Positions 45,401 to 57,783 of a DNA stretch of 64,000 nt are shown here, one piece after another (position 1 is the stretch's first letter; each line of letters starts with the position of its first letter). The translations under genes were made by a program, and so were the position numbers. The notes beneath the pieces were generated by a model, which worked only from the letters and a program-made list of their open reading frames with translations, ran no database searches and was not told where the DNA came from. This stretch comes from Acanthornis magna (taxonomy: Eukaryota; Chordata; Aves; Passeriformes; Acanthizidae), in contig JAWUZG010000159.1 of NCBI GenBank assembly GCA_036785705.1, forward strand, positions 744,001 to 808,000, written 5' to 3'.

Positions 45401-48400
45401 GCACGTGAAAAAGATAGTTTGCAGGTCATTTAGATGTGCAGGTTGCTGCTCAGCAGCCTGGTGGGTACCCACTGGACAACATCCATGCATTCCTTTTGGA
45501 AAGCAAGCCTTAAAGGGATATCATGTGTATATATATATATACATATATATGTATATATGTATATATTTTTAAAATTTTTTTTTTTAATTTTTAGTCTGTG
45601 GAAAAATGGCATTTTTTCAAGGAGCAAGCTAAGTGACCTCCCAAAGCCTGTCGCTTTCTCAGTCCCCCCTGCCATTACAGTAGCCACTGACCACCACCCA
45701 CTAGCCCTTCCTGCTCTGGTGCTTTGTGCCGAGTGCCGATAGCAGCTGCCGGGTCCCAGAGGCTGCCTCCCCTTCCCACGGCATACCCTGCCAGTGTGAG
45801 CTGACACCGTTGGTGCCAGTCAGCTCGGAGGAGCACTGCTCCCCACACTTCCCACTCCCATCAGTCTGTCACCACTGTCGTGTGGCAGAATTACTGCCTC
45901 CTGCTCTCCAGCACATCCGAACACACAAAGAGCTGTGCTGCTGCTGCCAGCGCTCAGCTGCTCTGCGTCTGTGAGAGGGAGGGAGTCTTGGAAAGGTCAG
46001 TGCAGGGAAGGAGGGGATGCTGGCTCCTTCCTTTAGGGGCTGTATCCTGGCATCACAGTGAAACCTTGTCCTGCTGGCTGATCCATGGCCCCAGGGACTG
46101 CAGCCAGCGAGAGTACCTCATATCTCAGGGCTTCCCAGGATGGTTTAGCACCATATGCAGGTCCAAAGAGCTTCCCCTGCCTGTTCCCCGCCTAGCAAAA
46201 CCATCCCAGAATATGGAAATTGAATTTCTTGATCAGTTGTGACTCCACTCTGGACTCTTCCCTTGTTTTTATTCCTGGCCCAATTTCACTGCCAGCTTTA
46301 GCAGCACAACAGCAGCAGCCGCCACTGCCCTGGCTACAGCAGGATCCTCCCTGAAGCAATGTTTAATTTATCCCCCACATCCCCCGTGCCCAAGGCAGCC
46401 CGAGGCAGGAGCACTGCCACTCTGCCCCCTCCAACCGCATTAGCCCCGGGCCGATCTCGTCACCCCTGTCACCCATCGCTGACACTAACTCAACTTGCCT
46501 GCACTGTTGTAGGGGGCAGATGGACTGTCGGAGCCCGAGGGCATCTCTCTGAAACGCGTGGCTGTGGTGGAAGATTTCTTTGACATCATCTACTCGATGC
46601 ATGTGGAAAGCTCGTCGGAGCCGGGCAAAGCACCCAAACATGCCGGGCAGAAGAAAACCTACCGAGCGGTGAGAATCCCCCCGTGCCCCGGGCAGGGAGG
46701 GCACTGGAGCGGAGGGGCTGTGGGAGGGAAGAGTCCCTCGGGAATGGGAATGACAGGGCAGGTAGAAGCAGAGCTACTGGCGGGAGGCAGAGGCGAGGCA
46801 GAGCCCAGTGTGCCTGTGCGGGGAGGCGTGAGGAAGGAGGGGTTTAAAGGCAGAGCAGCTGTGCTCGGGGACAGGAATCCGGGCTGCAGCGGCAGCACAG
46901 CGCGGCTGCTGGGAGAGGAGAGAGCAAGGGAATCATACAAAGACACTGTGCATGTCTGAAGGGAAAAGGAAGAGAAATGCTCAGTATTAGTGATGGACGA
47001 GGGAATGCTTGTCCCATCCCTTGCATGCTCCAGGTCATCTGCCTCTCTGTCTCCATTGGCCAGAGGGAAATGTCTTTTGTGGGTCTTGAAGGTCAGGAGC
47101 AGCCAGAAAGGGGGACTGGGGCATGGCCGTGGCCTTCCCCTCCTCTCCAGCCAGGCAGATGCTCCCACCAGCCCATCCTGGGTTTCCTCAGTTACAAAAT
47201 GGAGGCAGGCACTGAGCTAAGTCTCGCCTCTATGGATGCCAAGAACCAGCTCTATCCATCCTGAAACACCACTCTAGTTAGGTCAGGAATAATTTAGCTT
47301 GAAGTGTGCTTCTCCAGGGAGCTTGCTGTTTCTCCTGACTCTGCACAGCCCTTCGATGCAAACATTTGGGCTCTCCTTTTACAAGAAGAGCTGAATTTAC
47401 TGTCCAAAACCAAGCTACTCCATTGAATCCCACAGCACTAAGGACCAGGTCGCTTAGAGACAGGAGTGGCTGGCTGGCAGCTCATCTCTCTGGTGTGTAC
47501 AGTGTCTTAGAGAGGTCTGTGCAGGCTGCCCTTGTCTCCGTGATGATGCCTGAGGTTCTGCACAGCTCAGTGTGCTGCCAAAGTCAGCACAGGGTTGGAG
47601 TCTGTCCTGCCTGTCTCTATCCCTGCTCCATCCATGCTGCGGTGCTGGCAGTGCTGGTGAGGCAGCCCAGTGCTCTGCAGCCTCCCACATGTGGTGGGAG
47701 TCCCCAGGGAGCAGGGCTCTGCACACAGAGCTCATGGCACCGCTCTCTGCCCTGAGCACTCGAGTCCTGCCCCTGCAGCAGAGCGTGGGGCCAGGGGGCT
47801 GGAGCACACACTGACCCTCCCTGGCTGAGGGCAAGTGACCTTTTTATGGTCCAGGGAGGGCAGCCCCACCAGCATGACCACAATTCAAAAACTTTCTGCT
47901 CATTTCCCCAGCAGACCACTCCAACCCTCCCCTAATTCCTTCAATTCATCTCTCTGGAGGACTAATCTGTGCCCTGCACAGCCCCGGGGGAGCAGGCTGG
48001 ATCCGTCTGTTTTCCCAGGCCTGCTCGCAGCAGTCAGAGAGCTTCACGCTCCACCCCTCATCTCCCTCTTGAGCTGAGATCATCACATTAGCAGCGTGTA
48101 TCCCCTCCTGACCTGGCAGGACGCTGCTGGCTGGGCTGCCCAGCCTCGCTCCTGCCCTCGCTCCTGCCCTTGCTCCCCAGAGTGCCTTTGTAGCCCGAGC
48201 TGGAAGGTGAAATGCTCCAGAGTACATGCCACGCCTGGCACTGGTGCACAAAGGGACGCTGCTGGGTGGCCAGTTAGGAGGCTCCAGGGTCCCCTGCCTC
48301 CTTCTCCCTGCTCCCTTTCCCCACCGCTTCTGATTAGAGACACTGGAGAGTTTGCCCTTGTCCATGACCTCCGGAGGGAGGCAATCAGAAAGGGAGTTTG

Positions 48401-51400
48401 GATGGGAGATAACTCATCAAGGAAGCTGTCTGCTCTGCAGAGCATCAAATCAGCTGAGAAATAACAACTGTATCACTAAAATTAGCTGAACATTTGCAGC
48501 AGAGACTGTGGGCTTGCTGGAGCAAAAGAGGCAGGGAGACGGCTGAGCCCGGCGGGCAGCACGCGGGGACAGTTCCCTGCCTGCGCCACCACACTACGGC
48601 TGCCACCAGCAATTTCCAGGCCCCTCATTTCAGCGTTTCTGTGGGAATCCCTTGTGTTTGTGCATCGATAAATATCGCACAGAAGCGAAGACTGAGCTGG
48701 CATCCGCTCGGCCACAACAGAGCTCGCTGGGGCTGCAGCTAAATAGGAGGAGAATCCCATGAGGACCAGGCACTGCAGCCTCCATTTGAGCGCTGGGACA
48801 AGGTCCCCGCCTGAACTTTCCACCCATCTGGCATTCTGTGCGTGTGAAAGCCCGGGCTCTGCTGCCGCGCAGTGGAGATGGATGCGGCTCCCTCCCACCG
48901 CAGCGGCCGGGCACGGCGCTGCCTTAGCCATGATCCAGCAAAGCCTCTGCCCTGCCCCGCTGCTCTGCTGCTAGAACAGCACCCCCTCAGGGCAGAAAAA
49001 TGCTTGGAATTTAGGTATTTTTCTACTTAATATGGATTTATATGATTTAGGTACTATTTGTTAACTACATAAGGTAGGAAGATGATGCACACTGGCCGGA
49101 GGAGGGGGATCAGGACATCCTGGGCTGCCCTCCTGGCTCGGCCCCATCACCAGCCCTCATCCATGAGGCGTCTGGTTGCAGCCCCTCTTCCCATCCTGAG
49201 CCCCACTTCTGCCGGGCTCGCAGCCCCGAGGACTGGCACAAACAATTGAATTTCTGTCTGCTTTATGACCCCACTTGTAAGTGCTGTGACCCCTGTGGGG
49301 GTCACGGCCCCTGGTTTGGGAACGGCCGTGCTCGGACAAGTCACTTAGACCAAACAGGATGGGTGATTAACGGTAGGAACAAGCCCAAAGTAAGAGGTGG
49401 GCTCTCCACCTTTTAAAGCCTTCCAATTAAGACCAGATGTCTTCCTGGATGATGTTTTAGGCAAACCACAGGCCACTGGACTGCAGAAGAACCTGGGTGA
49501 AGTTCTGTGACTTGTGCTACACAGGTCAGACACCAAGATTTGATGGTCTTTTATGGCCTTAAAGAAGTCTACAGTAAAGTTGACTCATTCCTTCTCCAAA
49601 TAACCTAGTCTTGATCTTTAGAAATACCGTAAAATTACTGCTGGCAGGGATTAAGTACAATAACAGGACTCTGGGATTGCCAGGCACCTTCTGTGGGTGC
49701 TTAGGTCTGGATCTAGTGTTTAACTTTAAGCATCCAAGTTTTAAATATTTATCCTTAGCTTTTCCTCATCTGTAAAATACATATCCCACAAAGGTTCAGG
49801 GGACTTAATTCATTACTGTTTGTAAAAATGTTTTCAATTCCCTAGATAAAATATGTCACAGAAGTGCAAAGTATTATTAACAGTAATTGATTGTCATTGT
49901 GGGAAAAAGTGACCTGCCCTTACAAAAGATTAATGGATTCTTCAGGTTACTGGTGTGATGGTAATTAACAATGCAAACAGAGCTGACAAGGCCTTACTTT
50001 CACATTTGATTCTTACACGTTCATAGCTTTGCTCTTCCCAGATTCTAACTGGGAATGAAAAGGACTGTCTGGGAGAAAATGGCTACATGGGGAATTCAAA
50101 GATCTGATCATTTTTGTCTGGTTGCATCTCTGGCACACCAATTACCCACCCGAAGTGTTCCCCCACCAAGAGCTGCTCTGGAGGGAGGGATTTAGGGCTG
50201 GAGGGAATAACGTGTGGCTACGAGCTGTGCCCGTGGTCCCCGTGCTCTCCAACCCGTTCTCCCTCTCCCAGGACATACAGCTCTCTGTTGTTTCCTCAGA
50301 TTGCAGAGACCTATGCTTTCCTCCCGAGAGAGGCTGTGACCAGGTTCCTGATGAGTTGCACCGAGTGCCAGAAGAGGATGCATTTCAACTCCAACGGCCT
50401 GGAGCCCAAAGGTAAAGGCGAGTGACTTCTGCCAGCAGAGCTGACACTGCATTTTGTACCAGCGCGGTGCCACCGACAGCTGCCAGATAGTGCCCCGCAC
50501 AGAAGGGTTTTCCTAACCTGGGCTATTTTTCATCTTACAGCCAAGCTGAAAGAATTGCTTAAACCTGCTTGTTTCAGCTTTGGGAGCAGAAGCAGCCTGG
50601 TTTTCTTTCTGAGCTTCCCCAGTGCCACCTGAAACATGGGTCAAAAATACCACAGTTATGGCTGCAATCAGCCCATGATCATGTGTGGATGGAAACTTAA
50701 ATGTCTAAAAAAAAAAAAAACCTAAAGTTTTTCCCTGGAACTGGTAGTTTCGTATTGAAAGACACAGAATATGTCTGAATAGCTGAAGTTTCTGATAAAG
50801 AAGCAATTTACACTAATTAATAGATAAGCACATGATCCTGGGTTTGATAATGGCAAGTGTTTTGGCAATCACAGTTACACTGTGCCTGTGTACACACACA
50901 ATTAGTGTGGCCACTGAGGTGATTGACTCGTTATAGTTCTTTTGTAGACAACAGATCCAGTCTGCAGCTCCTTAGGCCTAAGAGAGAGAAGGAGTGGGAA
51001 GAAGATGGGACCAGTTTCTCTTCCAGAGTAGCTGGTTAAATGTTTGTGTGGTTTTTTCTGAATTACAAACTTGTTTTCATGATCAAGTGCAAAGCATCAA
51101 AGGGATGTTGGTTTCACCCAACAAAGTGACCTTGGTTTCACCTAACAAAATTGCTTCTTTAAAAAAAAAGTGAGCAAACTGCAGGGAGTTGGTCTTTTTC
51201 AAAAGTGGCATGGCAAACTGGCTCATTTGGCAGCACTTATCAAGAAGGGAAGCAGAATTTAAGAAACAAAAGGCCCAACAATAGAAAATTTCTAGTATTA
51301 AATACTGATTGCCAACTGTTTACTGCTGGGAGCAGAGCTATGGAACATCCCAGAGGTTTTGTGTAAGTGGATTATATGCCATCTATCCAAAGGTAGTGAC

Positions 51401-54400
51401 TGAAATGCTTTGTACTCATTATATTTTTTAAAAACTCTGAAAAACTCTCCCACATAACCCCATGTGAATTCTATTAGTTGAAGCTCCATTACCACAGCAC
51501 TTCCCACTTTGCCAGCTAAGGGCCTGATCCCTCTTTCCAATTACATCAAGAAAAGTTTTGGCCTTTGGCCTTGGTGGGAGCAAACCTGACCTTCACACTG
51601 ATTGCACCGCATCCATCACGGGTGACGTTCCAAGCACTGTGGCTGCAGCAGCCAGCTCAGTAGATGGGAAGGGTGATGGGATGAGTCAGGCCAGCAGGGA
51701 TGTCGCCTGTTGGCTTCACCCACACCAGGACACCTTCCTAAATGCCTGGCAGTAGCCAAGCTGCCAGTTCCAGAGCTTGGGATCCTGTTTCAAGAGGCAG
51801 CTGATGAAAAGGGTTGTTGTTCCTTCACAGAGTCACAGACTGGTTTGGCTTGGAAGAAACCTTAAAGTCCATCTCATTCCAAGCCCCTGCCATGGGAAGG
51901 GACACCTTCCATTAGATCAGGTTGCTCAAAGCCCAATCCAACCTGGTCTTCCTTCAGGGGCTTCCACCCACCAGCAACACGCACCCGTCCCAGTTCAGAG
52001 GCAGCTCAGGGAGCACCTGGTTCTGGTCATCCCCCCCAGAGTGGTCCTAGCCCATGATCAGCTCTGAGATCCATCAGTCCTGAGCAAATTTATAAATTTA
52101 TATCAATTATTGATTATTTTCATTAAGCAGTTCTCTTAAAAATAAATCACTCATGAATACAAAGGATCCGACAGGTAAAAAGTCCTATTTACCCACCAGG
52201 AATGAAAGGACAGAAGTGCTTTTCTGCCTGAATAGCACCTAAATAGTGACTAAGTGCATGTGAAAATATATTGAGTAGATTAGATAAGGTTACTTTTACT
52301 GGGGAAGAGTGTCTGATTTCACTAACACGTATTCAGGAATTTATCAGGAGCAAATCACCTAAAAAAACACTGGGGTCATAGAGGAATTACTGAGGTGTAT
52401 GCACATGCATATACACATACAAGCATATACAGGTAAAGTTTAACTCAGTAAGATGACAAAATTTGAGTCATTTCCATCTCTTCCTACTTCTCTTGGTCAT
52501 GAAACAAATCTGAACACATTTAATTGGTGATCACAAAAATCCCTAATTAAACATATCTGACATCAAACCCTGCAGGGCACCCACAGCATTCATAAAAGCA
52601 AATTGTCTTGCTCATGGGAAAGTTTGAACGTCACTGGACTTCACTGGGATCTCTTTACAGTGTTATTAAATTAGGAGTAATTCCGGTGGAGTGATACAAA
52701 TGTGGAGCTAGGATCAAAACCATTTTACTTTCAGCTGCTCTGCCTGTTCCATCTGTGTGTCCAACATGTGGGGCATGTGATAGAGATAACTGAAAAATGA
52801 GCTAAAGGATTCCAGGAGCTTCCTCTTGTGACATAGGATGTGAGGATTGCTCCCGTGGAGCCCCCCAGGCCTTTTAAAACAAAGGTTTTCTTTCTTTTCC
52901 AGATAACTTAGAAAAAGGGGGGAAAAAAGGGTTTGGTTTCTTGGGCTCAAACCCTTATGTGTTGCAGTCACACAAATTCACAGTAAATTTGTGGCTTCTA
53001 ATGGGATTGTTCCAAATTTACATCAGGATGGTTTCAGGCAGAATCTAAGCTCTAAAAGATCACTTACCTCCCTCTTCCTCCCCATCTGAAGTTGCTGAGC
53101 TGCTCCTGTTCAGCTTCATTCATCTCTGCAGCGCTGAGCAGTGGAGTGGGGAATGGCAGGAAAGCAACTTATCATCCTCAGAGATCTGAAACACACACCT
53201 CATCCACGCCTGTGCTTCAGGAGAGAGCAGCTCTATCTGAGTTACTCTTAGCAAATGCTTTCCTAAACTCTTAGGGACTCAGCCAGCTGGGGAAGGTGGC
53301 AGGTTTTGTTCCTGTGAAAAGCTGCCCTTGCACTGGGATTTTAGCATCTTTTCATCATAACACAGCATCCTTGCACAGCAGAATAATGGGGTTTTTTTGG
53401 TGTTTAATACATAGAGACATAAAAATGCTCCTAATCTGTAGGTCAGAGCATGACAGAGGCTGCTGACATTCAGCCATGAGAAAAGAGGAAGGAATCAGTT
53501 TACAATGTTCCTAAAAGCTTTGGACCTTCATATTTGGGCAAGTTGATGGCCTGAGTAGCGCTGGCCACCCTTCCCTGCACAGATGGATTAGATGGACCTG
53601 GAAAAAAAGCATTGTATTTCCATGGACCCCGTCAATGCCTTGATAGAAAAGATTTGCAAAAACCTAAGTGATGTTTAAGTCAATTACAGACAGTTTTGGG
53701 GTCAGATCATTTCTTAATCAGACATGATAGATCTAGTGTTTCCAGAGGTGTGGAGCATCTTCAGTCTGCTGAGTTTCGACGGGATTTTTTGACACTCAGC
53801 ATTTCTGAGAAGCAGGCCCATTAGGGTTGGGTTGATGGCTTTTCTGAGGTGCTGTAAAACATTTTGTAAAAGCTCTTTTTCAAGGGGCTCTGTCACACAT
53901 GCCTGTGAAACCAGTGACCCCAGAAAATGCAAGCCAGCCAGAGAGATTCAGAACCAGGAATGGGAACCTCCCACCATCACTTCCCCTTCAGCTCCTGGGA
54001 ATCCTTCTTCCCTTGTTATTGCTTAAGCTCCCTGTCCAGTGGATACCACACGTCCCTTCAGCATGTGCTGGAAGGCTGGATTAGTTCTCCAAACTTGCAA
54101 CTGCCTGTGCTGAGGGCAAAGAAATCTTGCTTGTAGCCATCAGCCATCCCTGTGGACAATGGCAGCTTTCCTCCTGGACAAACCCACTGCATGAGCCTGT
54201 AAATTCAATGTTAGAACAGATCATTCCAGCAGCCTTTGTGTCCTACGTGGCGAGTTCACAGTGGTGGTGGCAGAGCTGATAAATCTTTGAGAATTCAGAG
54301 AAATCATGGAGAATTTGCTTTGTGGGGACTCTTTTGGCCTGGCCAGACCAAGCAATCTGCAGGAGCATCCGAACCCAGAACCATCTCTAGAGCTCAATGT

Positions 54401-55048
54401 GATGCAGCCAGAGGAATCAACAGGAACAATTTAAATTAAAGATCTCTAAAATTAAGTTTGTGTTTTAATGAGGATGTTAAAAATAATCTTCATCACCAGA
54501 TAGAGATACTTAATACGTTGCCTTAATGTTAACTCCTACCTGAGGGAATCCCAGCAAAATTGGCAAGACGTTGCAATGCTGAAGCAAGCTGCAAATAGAT
54601 CCTTGTTCATCACCCCCTGCAAAAATCCCATGTGCATGAAAGTGCTTCTGAGGCTTCAGCAAAACTCAGCTTCTTCCTCTAGTTTCGGGGACACTGAAAA
54701 ATTATACATTATGCAGTGTAATTTTTTTCACAAGTGACAGCAATGTTTGTTTTCTTTTTTTTTTTTTTTCTCAAGACAACATCTGTTCTGTAATTATGTT
54801 CTTGGTGGGGTCATGTTCTTAGAGGAACCTTCTCACAGCGGGTGGTGGCTCTTGCCAGGGATTTGAAGTTCTCCTTAATATCCCTGTATATCAGTTATGA
54901 GAACCTCTTCTAAATAAAGTTCTTCATCTGTTCTTCAGAGAGCGAGCCACCTTCCTCCTTGGTTTCTGGGATCATTGACTACAACATGCCCCTCACCTCG
55001 ACTTACCTGAAGCAGATGAAGCTGCGGGTGATGAACTCACAGGAGCAG
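28833..55048 (+). CDS. NOL4L: NOL4L, nucleolar protein 4-like (5' part; first four coding exons)
   Basis: The CDS joins 28833-29141, 46513-46668, 50300-50411 and 54939-55048, giving 229 residues, and continues past the window. Recognition rests on strong similarity to NOL4/NOL4L. Exon 1 has [21 protein letters not shown] and [14 protein letters not shown]; exon 2 has [18 protein letters not shown] and [11 protein letters not shown]; exon 3 has [25 protein letters not shown]; exon 4 has [19 protein letters not shown] Gly/Ser linker (about residues 53-66) interrupts the first conserved block. No signal peptide or membrane segment is seen; family members are nuclear or nucleolar and poorly characterised. 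I chose NOL4L over the paralogue NOL4 because it follows COMMD7 in tandem, as in human 20q11. The ATG at 28833 has a purine at -3. The frame stays open about 198 nt upstream but has no ATG there. Confidence 0.93.
36430..37115. promoter_or_regulatory. Candidate intronic regulatory region
   Basis: The block combines a small CpG-rich patch (36465-36670) holding CCAATCAAAG near 36575 and GATTGGCTG near 36635. A cluster at 36955-37115 includes TAATTA, CCAATTGG, CCCAATGG and ACCTGTCAGATG. Octamers ATTTGCAT occur at 36222-36229 and 36832-36839. Motif density is suggestive only. Confidence 0.3.
38678..38862 (-). repeat. CR1 LINE 3' end
   Basis: The + strand reads AGAATCATAGAATCCTAGAA, then GGACCTTAAAGATCATCTAG, TTCCAACCCCTTGCCATGGG, and a tail of ACCAGGTTGCTCCAAGCCC. 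This is a textbook reverse-complement avian CR1 3' end. Confidence 0.93.
40690..40915 (+). repeat. CR1 LINE 3' end (part of composite copy B)
   Basis: The + strand CR1 has AAATTCTTCCCTGTGAGGG, GGCACTGGCACAGGCTGCCC, GAGGTGTTCAAGGCCAGG and ends GACCCAAACCATTCCATTAA. It extends about 90 bp further 5' than copy A. Confidence 0.92.
40783..41157 (+). repeat. Composite repeat copy B: CR1 3' end plus ~237 bp of shared non-CR1 sequence
   Basis: It aligns with 24871-25253 along its whole length. The non-CR1 part starts at CTGGAGCACTTGACAGGATG (40921) and ends near 41157 after GTGCTCAGATAAAACCCAAA. By eye about 80% of bases match copy A, with several small indels. Confidence 0.85.
41158..42539 (+). other. 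NOL4L: NOL4L intron 1, between composite repeat and minisatellite
   Basis: I see unique-looking DNA with no exon or transposon recognised. Confidence 0.45.
42540..42870. repeat. 20/22-bp minisatellite beside an internal CpG island
   Basis: About 15 copies of a GGGAGCCATGGCAGAGCTAT-like unit are present. The left-central part is a 40-bp dimer (AGAGCTAT and AGGACTGC forms alternate, about 42605-42710). The right part uses 22-bp units with GTGGGAGCCGTGGCAGGTCC. Each unit carries the palindrome GCCATGGC or a CpG variant. Units on the right gain CpG as the island begins. Confidence 0.92.
42871..43700. promoter_or_regulatory. NOL4L: Internal CpG island in NOL4L intron 1, candidate alternative promoter
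   Basis: The CpG-dense block lies 3-4 kb before exon 2. It contains a consensus RFX X-box at 43132-43145 (minus strand GTAACC-AC-GGCAAC), CCTCCCTCC arrays near 43198-43220, and a short 21-codon ATG frame at 43379 in good Kozak context that ends at 43444. A GAG/GTGAGA donor-like site lies near 43708. This would fit a non-coding alternative first exon. Composition and motifs are seen; promoter function is inferred. Confidence 0.55.
43701..46512 (+). other. NOL4L: NOL4L intron 1, 3' part
   Basis: The start is purine-rich (GGAGAGGA repeats to about 43860). It has an octamer ATTTGCAT at 44615-44622 and a (TA)n-type microsatellite at about 45525-45567. No other gene is recognised. Confidence 0.5.
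45525..45567. repeat. (TA)n / TATATG microsatellite
   Basis: It alternates TA with interspersed ACATATATG and is flanked by a T-rich run. Confidence 0.9.
46513..46668 (+). CDS. NOL4L: NOL4L coding exon 2 (residues 104-155)
   Basis: The exon is 156 nt, phase 0 at both ends, with acceptor GTTGTAG and donor GTGAGA. It encodes [15 protein letters not shown] and the highly conserved [15 protein letters not shown], ending TYRA. Confidence 0.93.
49178..49312. repeat. Paired intronic element, copy 1, with inverted repeat
   Basis: This segment matches 63220-63353 in the same orientation. Shared blocks include GCAGCCCCTCTTCC, TGAGCCCCACTTCTGCC, TGGCACAAACAATTG, ATTTCTGTC and ATGACCCCACTTGTAA. It ends with the perfect inverted repeat GTGACCCC-TGTG-GGGGTCAC at 49286-49305. 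The minus strand is open across the element in both copies and gives similar peptides (GVTA-TSGV, TE-QLFVP, AEVGL). Confidence 0.8.
49756..49883 (+). repeat. Ancient L3/CR1-type LINE 3' fragment
   Basis: TTTCCTCATCTGTAAAATAC, GGGGACTTAATTCATTACTG and AGAAGTGCAAAGTATTATTA match, in order, the 3' end of the old amniote L3/CR1-like LINEs, which end in TATT-type repeats. It is highly diverged. Confidence 0.7.
50300..50411 (+). CDS. NOL4L: NOL4L coding exon 3 (residues 156-193)
   Basis: The acceptor is TTTCCTCAG and the donor GTAAAG. The exon encodes [20 protein letters not shown] and a Cys-pair segment (CTEC), then LEPK, and ends at phase 1. Confidence 0.93.
50412..54938 (+). other. NOL4L: NOL4L intron 3
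   Basis: The intron is AT-richer than intron 1. It contains a minus-strand CR1 fragment at 51829-51970, a T-rich stretch near 54753-54770 and otherwise unique-looking DNA. No exon is recognised. Confidence 0.6.
51829..51970 (-). repeat. CR1 LINE 3' end
   Basis: The + strand reads AGAGTCACAGACTGGTTTGG, then GAAACCTTAAAGTCCATCTC, TGCCATGGGAAGGGACACC and ATCAGGTTGCTCAAAGCCC. This is the reverse-complement CR1 3' end. Confidence 0.9.
54939..55048 (+). CDS. NOL4L: NOL4L coding exon 4 (residues 193-229)
   Basis: The acceptor is CTGTTCTTCAG and the donor GTGAGC. The exon completes the split Glu and encodes [17 protein letters not shown] and [14 protein letters not shown], ending at phase 0. The next family exon, an acidic Ser/Asp-rich segment, is not found up to 64000. 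Confidence 0.93.
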
Positions 55049-57249
55049 GTGAGCGACGCGCCGGGATCTGCGTGTGCCGAGGGGCTGAACAGAGCAGTGG
55101 TGCTGAGCACATTGATTCTGGGAGGATGTTTCTGGGAACGGCTGGCTCGTCCCAGCAAGTCGGGCTCTGAACAAGCACAGCAAGTGCTGGTGCGTGGAAG
55201 TTGGGGGGCAGCGCGTCCTGGATCTCCTGGCCCAGGGAAGCACACTGGGCTGCTTCAGAGTCGTGCCAGTGGAGAGAGGCAGAGATGGGGTTGATTAAGT
55301 TATTGCTTATAACAGTCTGCTTGTTCTTTAGACATACAGTTCTTCTAAGAAATTGTTTTAAAAATGAATACAGCAAGTAGTAATTTGTTTATCTCCCACT
55401 GATGTCTGGGAGCTTTAGCAGATGGGGTCTGAAGCCCAGACCTGGCTTTGATTGCTCTGGGGCTCTCTTAAACTGCTCAGCAACTTGAGGGGGTTCAGCC
55501 ACAGCCGCTCTGCTCCCATGTCAAAGTGGGACATGGCTCTGTTGTTTGGTGACAGTGTTAAGCCACTGGATTTTGCTTTGGAGATGTATGGGGCACCCTG
55601 CCACAGGATTATACCCAGGCTGTGCAATTTTCTGAAGTTCTGCAGCTGCAGAATTAGCTATGGGAACCTCTGTGCACCATGGAAACAGTCTATAAAAAGA
55701 AAAGTATGTTTTACTTGCTCCCCACAATCTGCACTGGAAGCCAGTGCTGGATTTTCTTTCCAGCACACTGAAACCTGAACCTGATTTCACACATTGCTGC
55801 CAGTGGCAAGATGTGACAGCGTTTGCACGGTGCTGTGGTGGAAAACATTGCTGGGAGCCTGAGCACCCGATAGGGGCTTTTATCCAGCAGCTTCCTAAAG
55901 GGATGTGGGTTAGACCATCACTGCCAGGGTGCGAAGTGCCAAGTGTGGGTTTGCTGGAGGGATACTGAGCTCCTCCATCATTTCTATTGTGAAACCTTAC
56001 TGCTGGAGGACAAAATGGCATCTGGTAGGAAGCACTTCTGTGTCTCAGAGCTTTTTCCTTTGCACTTGTTTGACACTTGAGTGAGTTTAAGGATTTGTTT
56101 TAGGTTTTGAAATGTGAAAGGCTGTTGTGCCAGGTTTTGTGCTCATGATGGGTCAGGCAGTAGAACTGTGGGCAATTTAGGGGGCAGCTGGGCTGAACTG
56201 GACTGGGCTGAACTGGGCTGGGGACATGGAGTGTGTGCCCCATTGTGCCGTCTGATGGCTACTTTGAGATCACTTCTGGATACACAGGCCAACATGTTCC
56301 AACCACCTTTGAGTTGTGCAGTGTTTGCTGGGTCTTGGTGCAGCTCCTGGCAGAGCAGCATTGGTGTGGCAGACGCTGCAATCCTGTTCTTCACCAAAGC
56401 CAGGGACTCAGGCTGAAGCGTGACAGTGCTTTTCAGTGTTTGAGGTGATTGTTTCAAGTTAAGTTTGCTGCATACAGAGGACTGAGTGGTTTGACTTGTC
56501 ACCATTTAAGAGTTTTCAACCAGTTCTTCTTGGCTCTGAAGCTACTCAAGGGAAGTGTGCTACAAAGCTTCATTAAACTCCTGTACTCAGTTTCTACAGG
56601 TAGAAAACCGGCCTTGCATTTTGATCTTATTCCCAGAATAACAAACCCCCCCAGAAGCTGGCAGGCTTCAGTAGTGGATCTTGAGTTTTGCAGCTGCCTG
56701 CTTAAGGATGCGTGTTTTGAGAACTTTGGTTGGTAATTTAGAGTTTATACCCTGAATTTTGGTGTAGCAGTTTGCACTGGAACTGTCACTAGATCGATAT
56801 AACGTGCTGCTAACATGAATACTCCTGAAGCTTGCAGGGATTGGAATAGAAGCGTATGTCATGCGGGAACAAAAAGGGACCAGCTGAGGCAACCAGCAGT
56901 TGCTGGTTTAGATCATAAATCAAATGGTTTGATGTTATTCCCTGCCTCTAAAGTTTTCCTTCTCCCGTGCTCCTGTCGTTACATTGCAGCGCAGCTTTCG
57001 AAGCTTTTCAAGCTGTAGCAGCCAAGGGAAAAACCTGTTTGGAAGAAGTAAAATTTGCTGTTCACTGTGTTACTGAAACTGATTCCTGAGAGCAGAATAA
57101 CAAAAGATCAGTCCTACTGCTCAGAATTCTGAAGCGTTAAAACTTTCCATCATGACAAAAGTCTGGAGGGGATTCAGATGGTTGGACCTGCTGGGGAAAA
57201 TCCAGCAGGATTTGAGTGCTGTCCCTTCTGATACAGGACGTTCCCCAGC

Positions 57250-57515
57250 TTCCCCTGTGGAATCAATAGAATTATTTAGGTTGAAAAGATCTTCAAGATA
57301 ATTGAGTCCAACCATTCCCCCAGCACTGCCAAGCCCCACATGAAACCATGTCCCCAAGTGCCACATCTACATGGCTTAAATCACTTCAGGAATGATGACC
57401 CCACTACCACCCTGGGCAGCCTGTCTGAGGGCTGGACAACCCTTTTGGCAAAGAAATTTTTCCTAATATCTGACCTAAACCTCCCCTGGTGCAATTTGAG
57501 TGAAAACAAGTGCCA
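57250..57515 (-). repeat. CR1 LINE 3' end, longest copy in the window
   Basis: It runs from GGAATCAATAGAATTATTTA on the + strand through GAGTCCAACCATTCCCCCAG, CTACCACCCTGGGCAGCC and AAATTTTTCCTAATATCTGA to CTAAACCTCCCCTGG. These are successive reverse-complement CR1 blocks. Confidence 0.92.
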
Positions 57516-57783
57516 CACTCCTGAGACAGCTGTGGCTGGACCTGGAGCTGCTAATGCTGAGGCTACCTAAAGAAAATGTGTGTAAAAATGCCAGTAGCAG
57601 GGTTCAGTTTGCTCCACAAGCATTCCCCTGCTGATTTTATTCTTCTTCATACTTTACACTGGAAAGATGACAATGCCATCCTTTTTTCCTGGAGGAACCT
57701 GGCAGTTTGTGTGGAGCATGGTCCATGGAACATAGGCTGTGTGACATGGGCTGTGTGACACAGGCTGCTGCTCTCCCTTCCCC

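Larger units (their letters stand above)
46669..50299 (+). other. NOL4L: NOL4L intron 2
   Basis: The intron holds the first copy of the 135-bp paired element (49178-49312) and an ancient L3/CR1-type fragment (49756-49883). A weak TTTCCTCAGTTACAAAATGG patch near 47185 may be another old LINE/SINE trace. Confidence 0.6.
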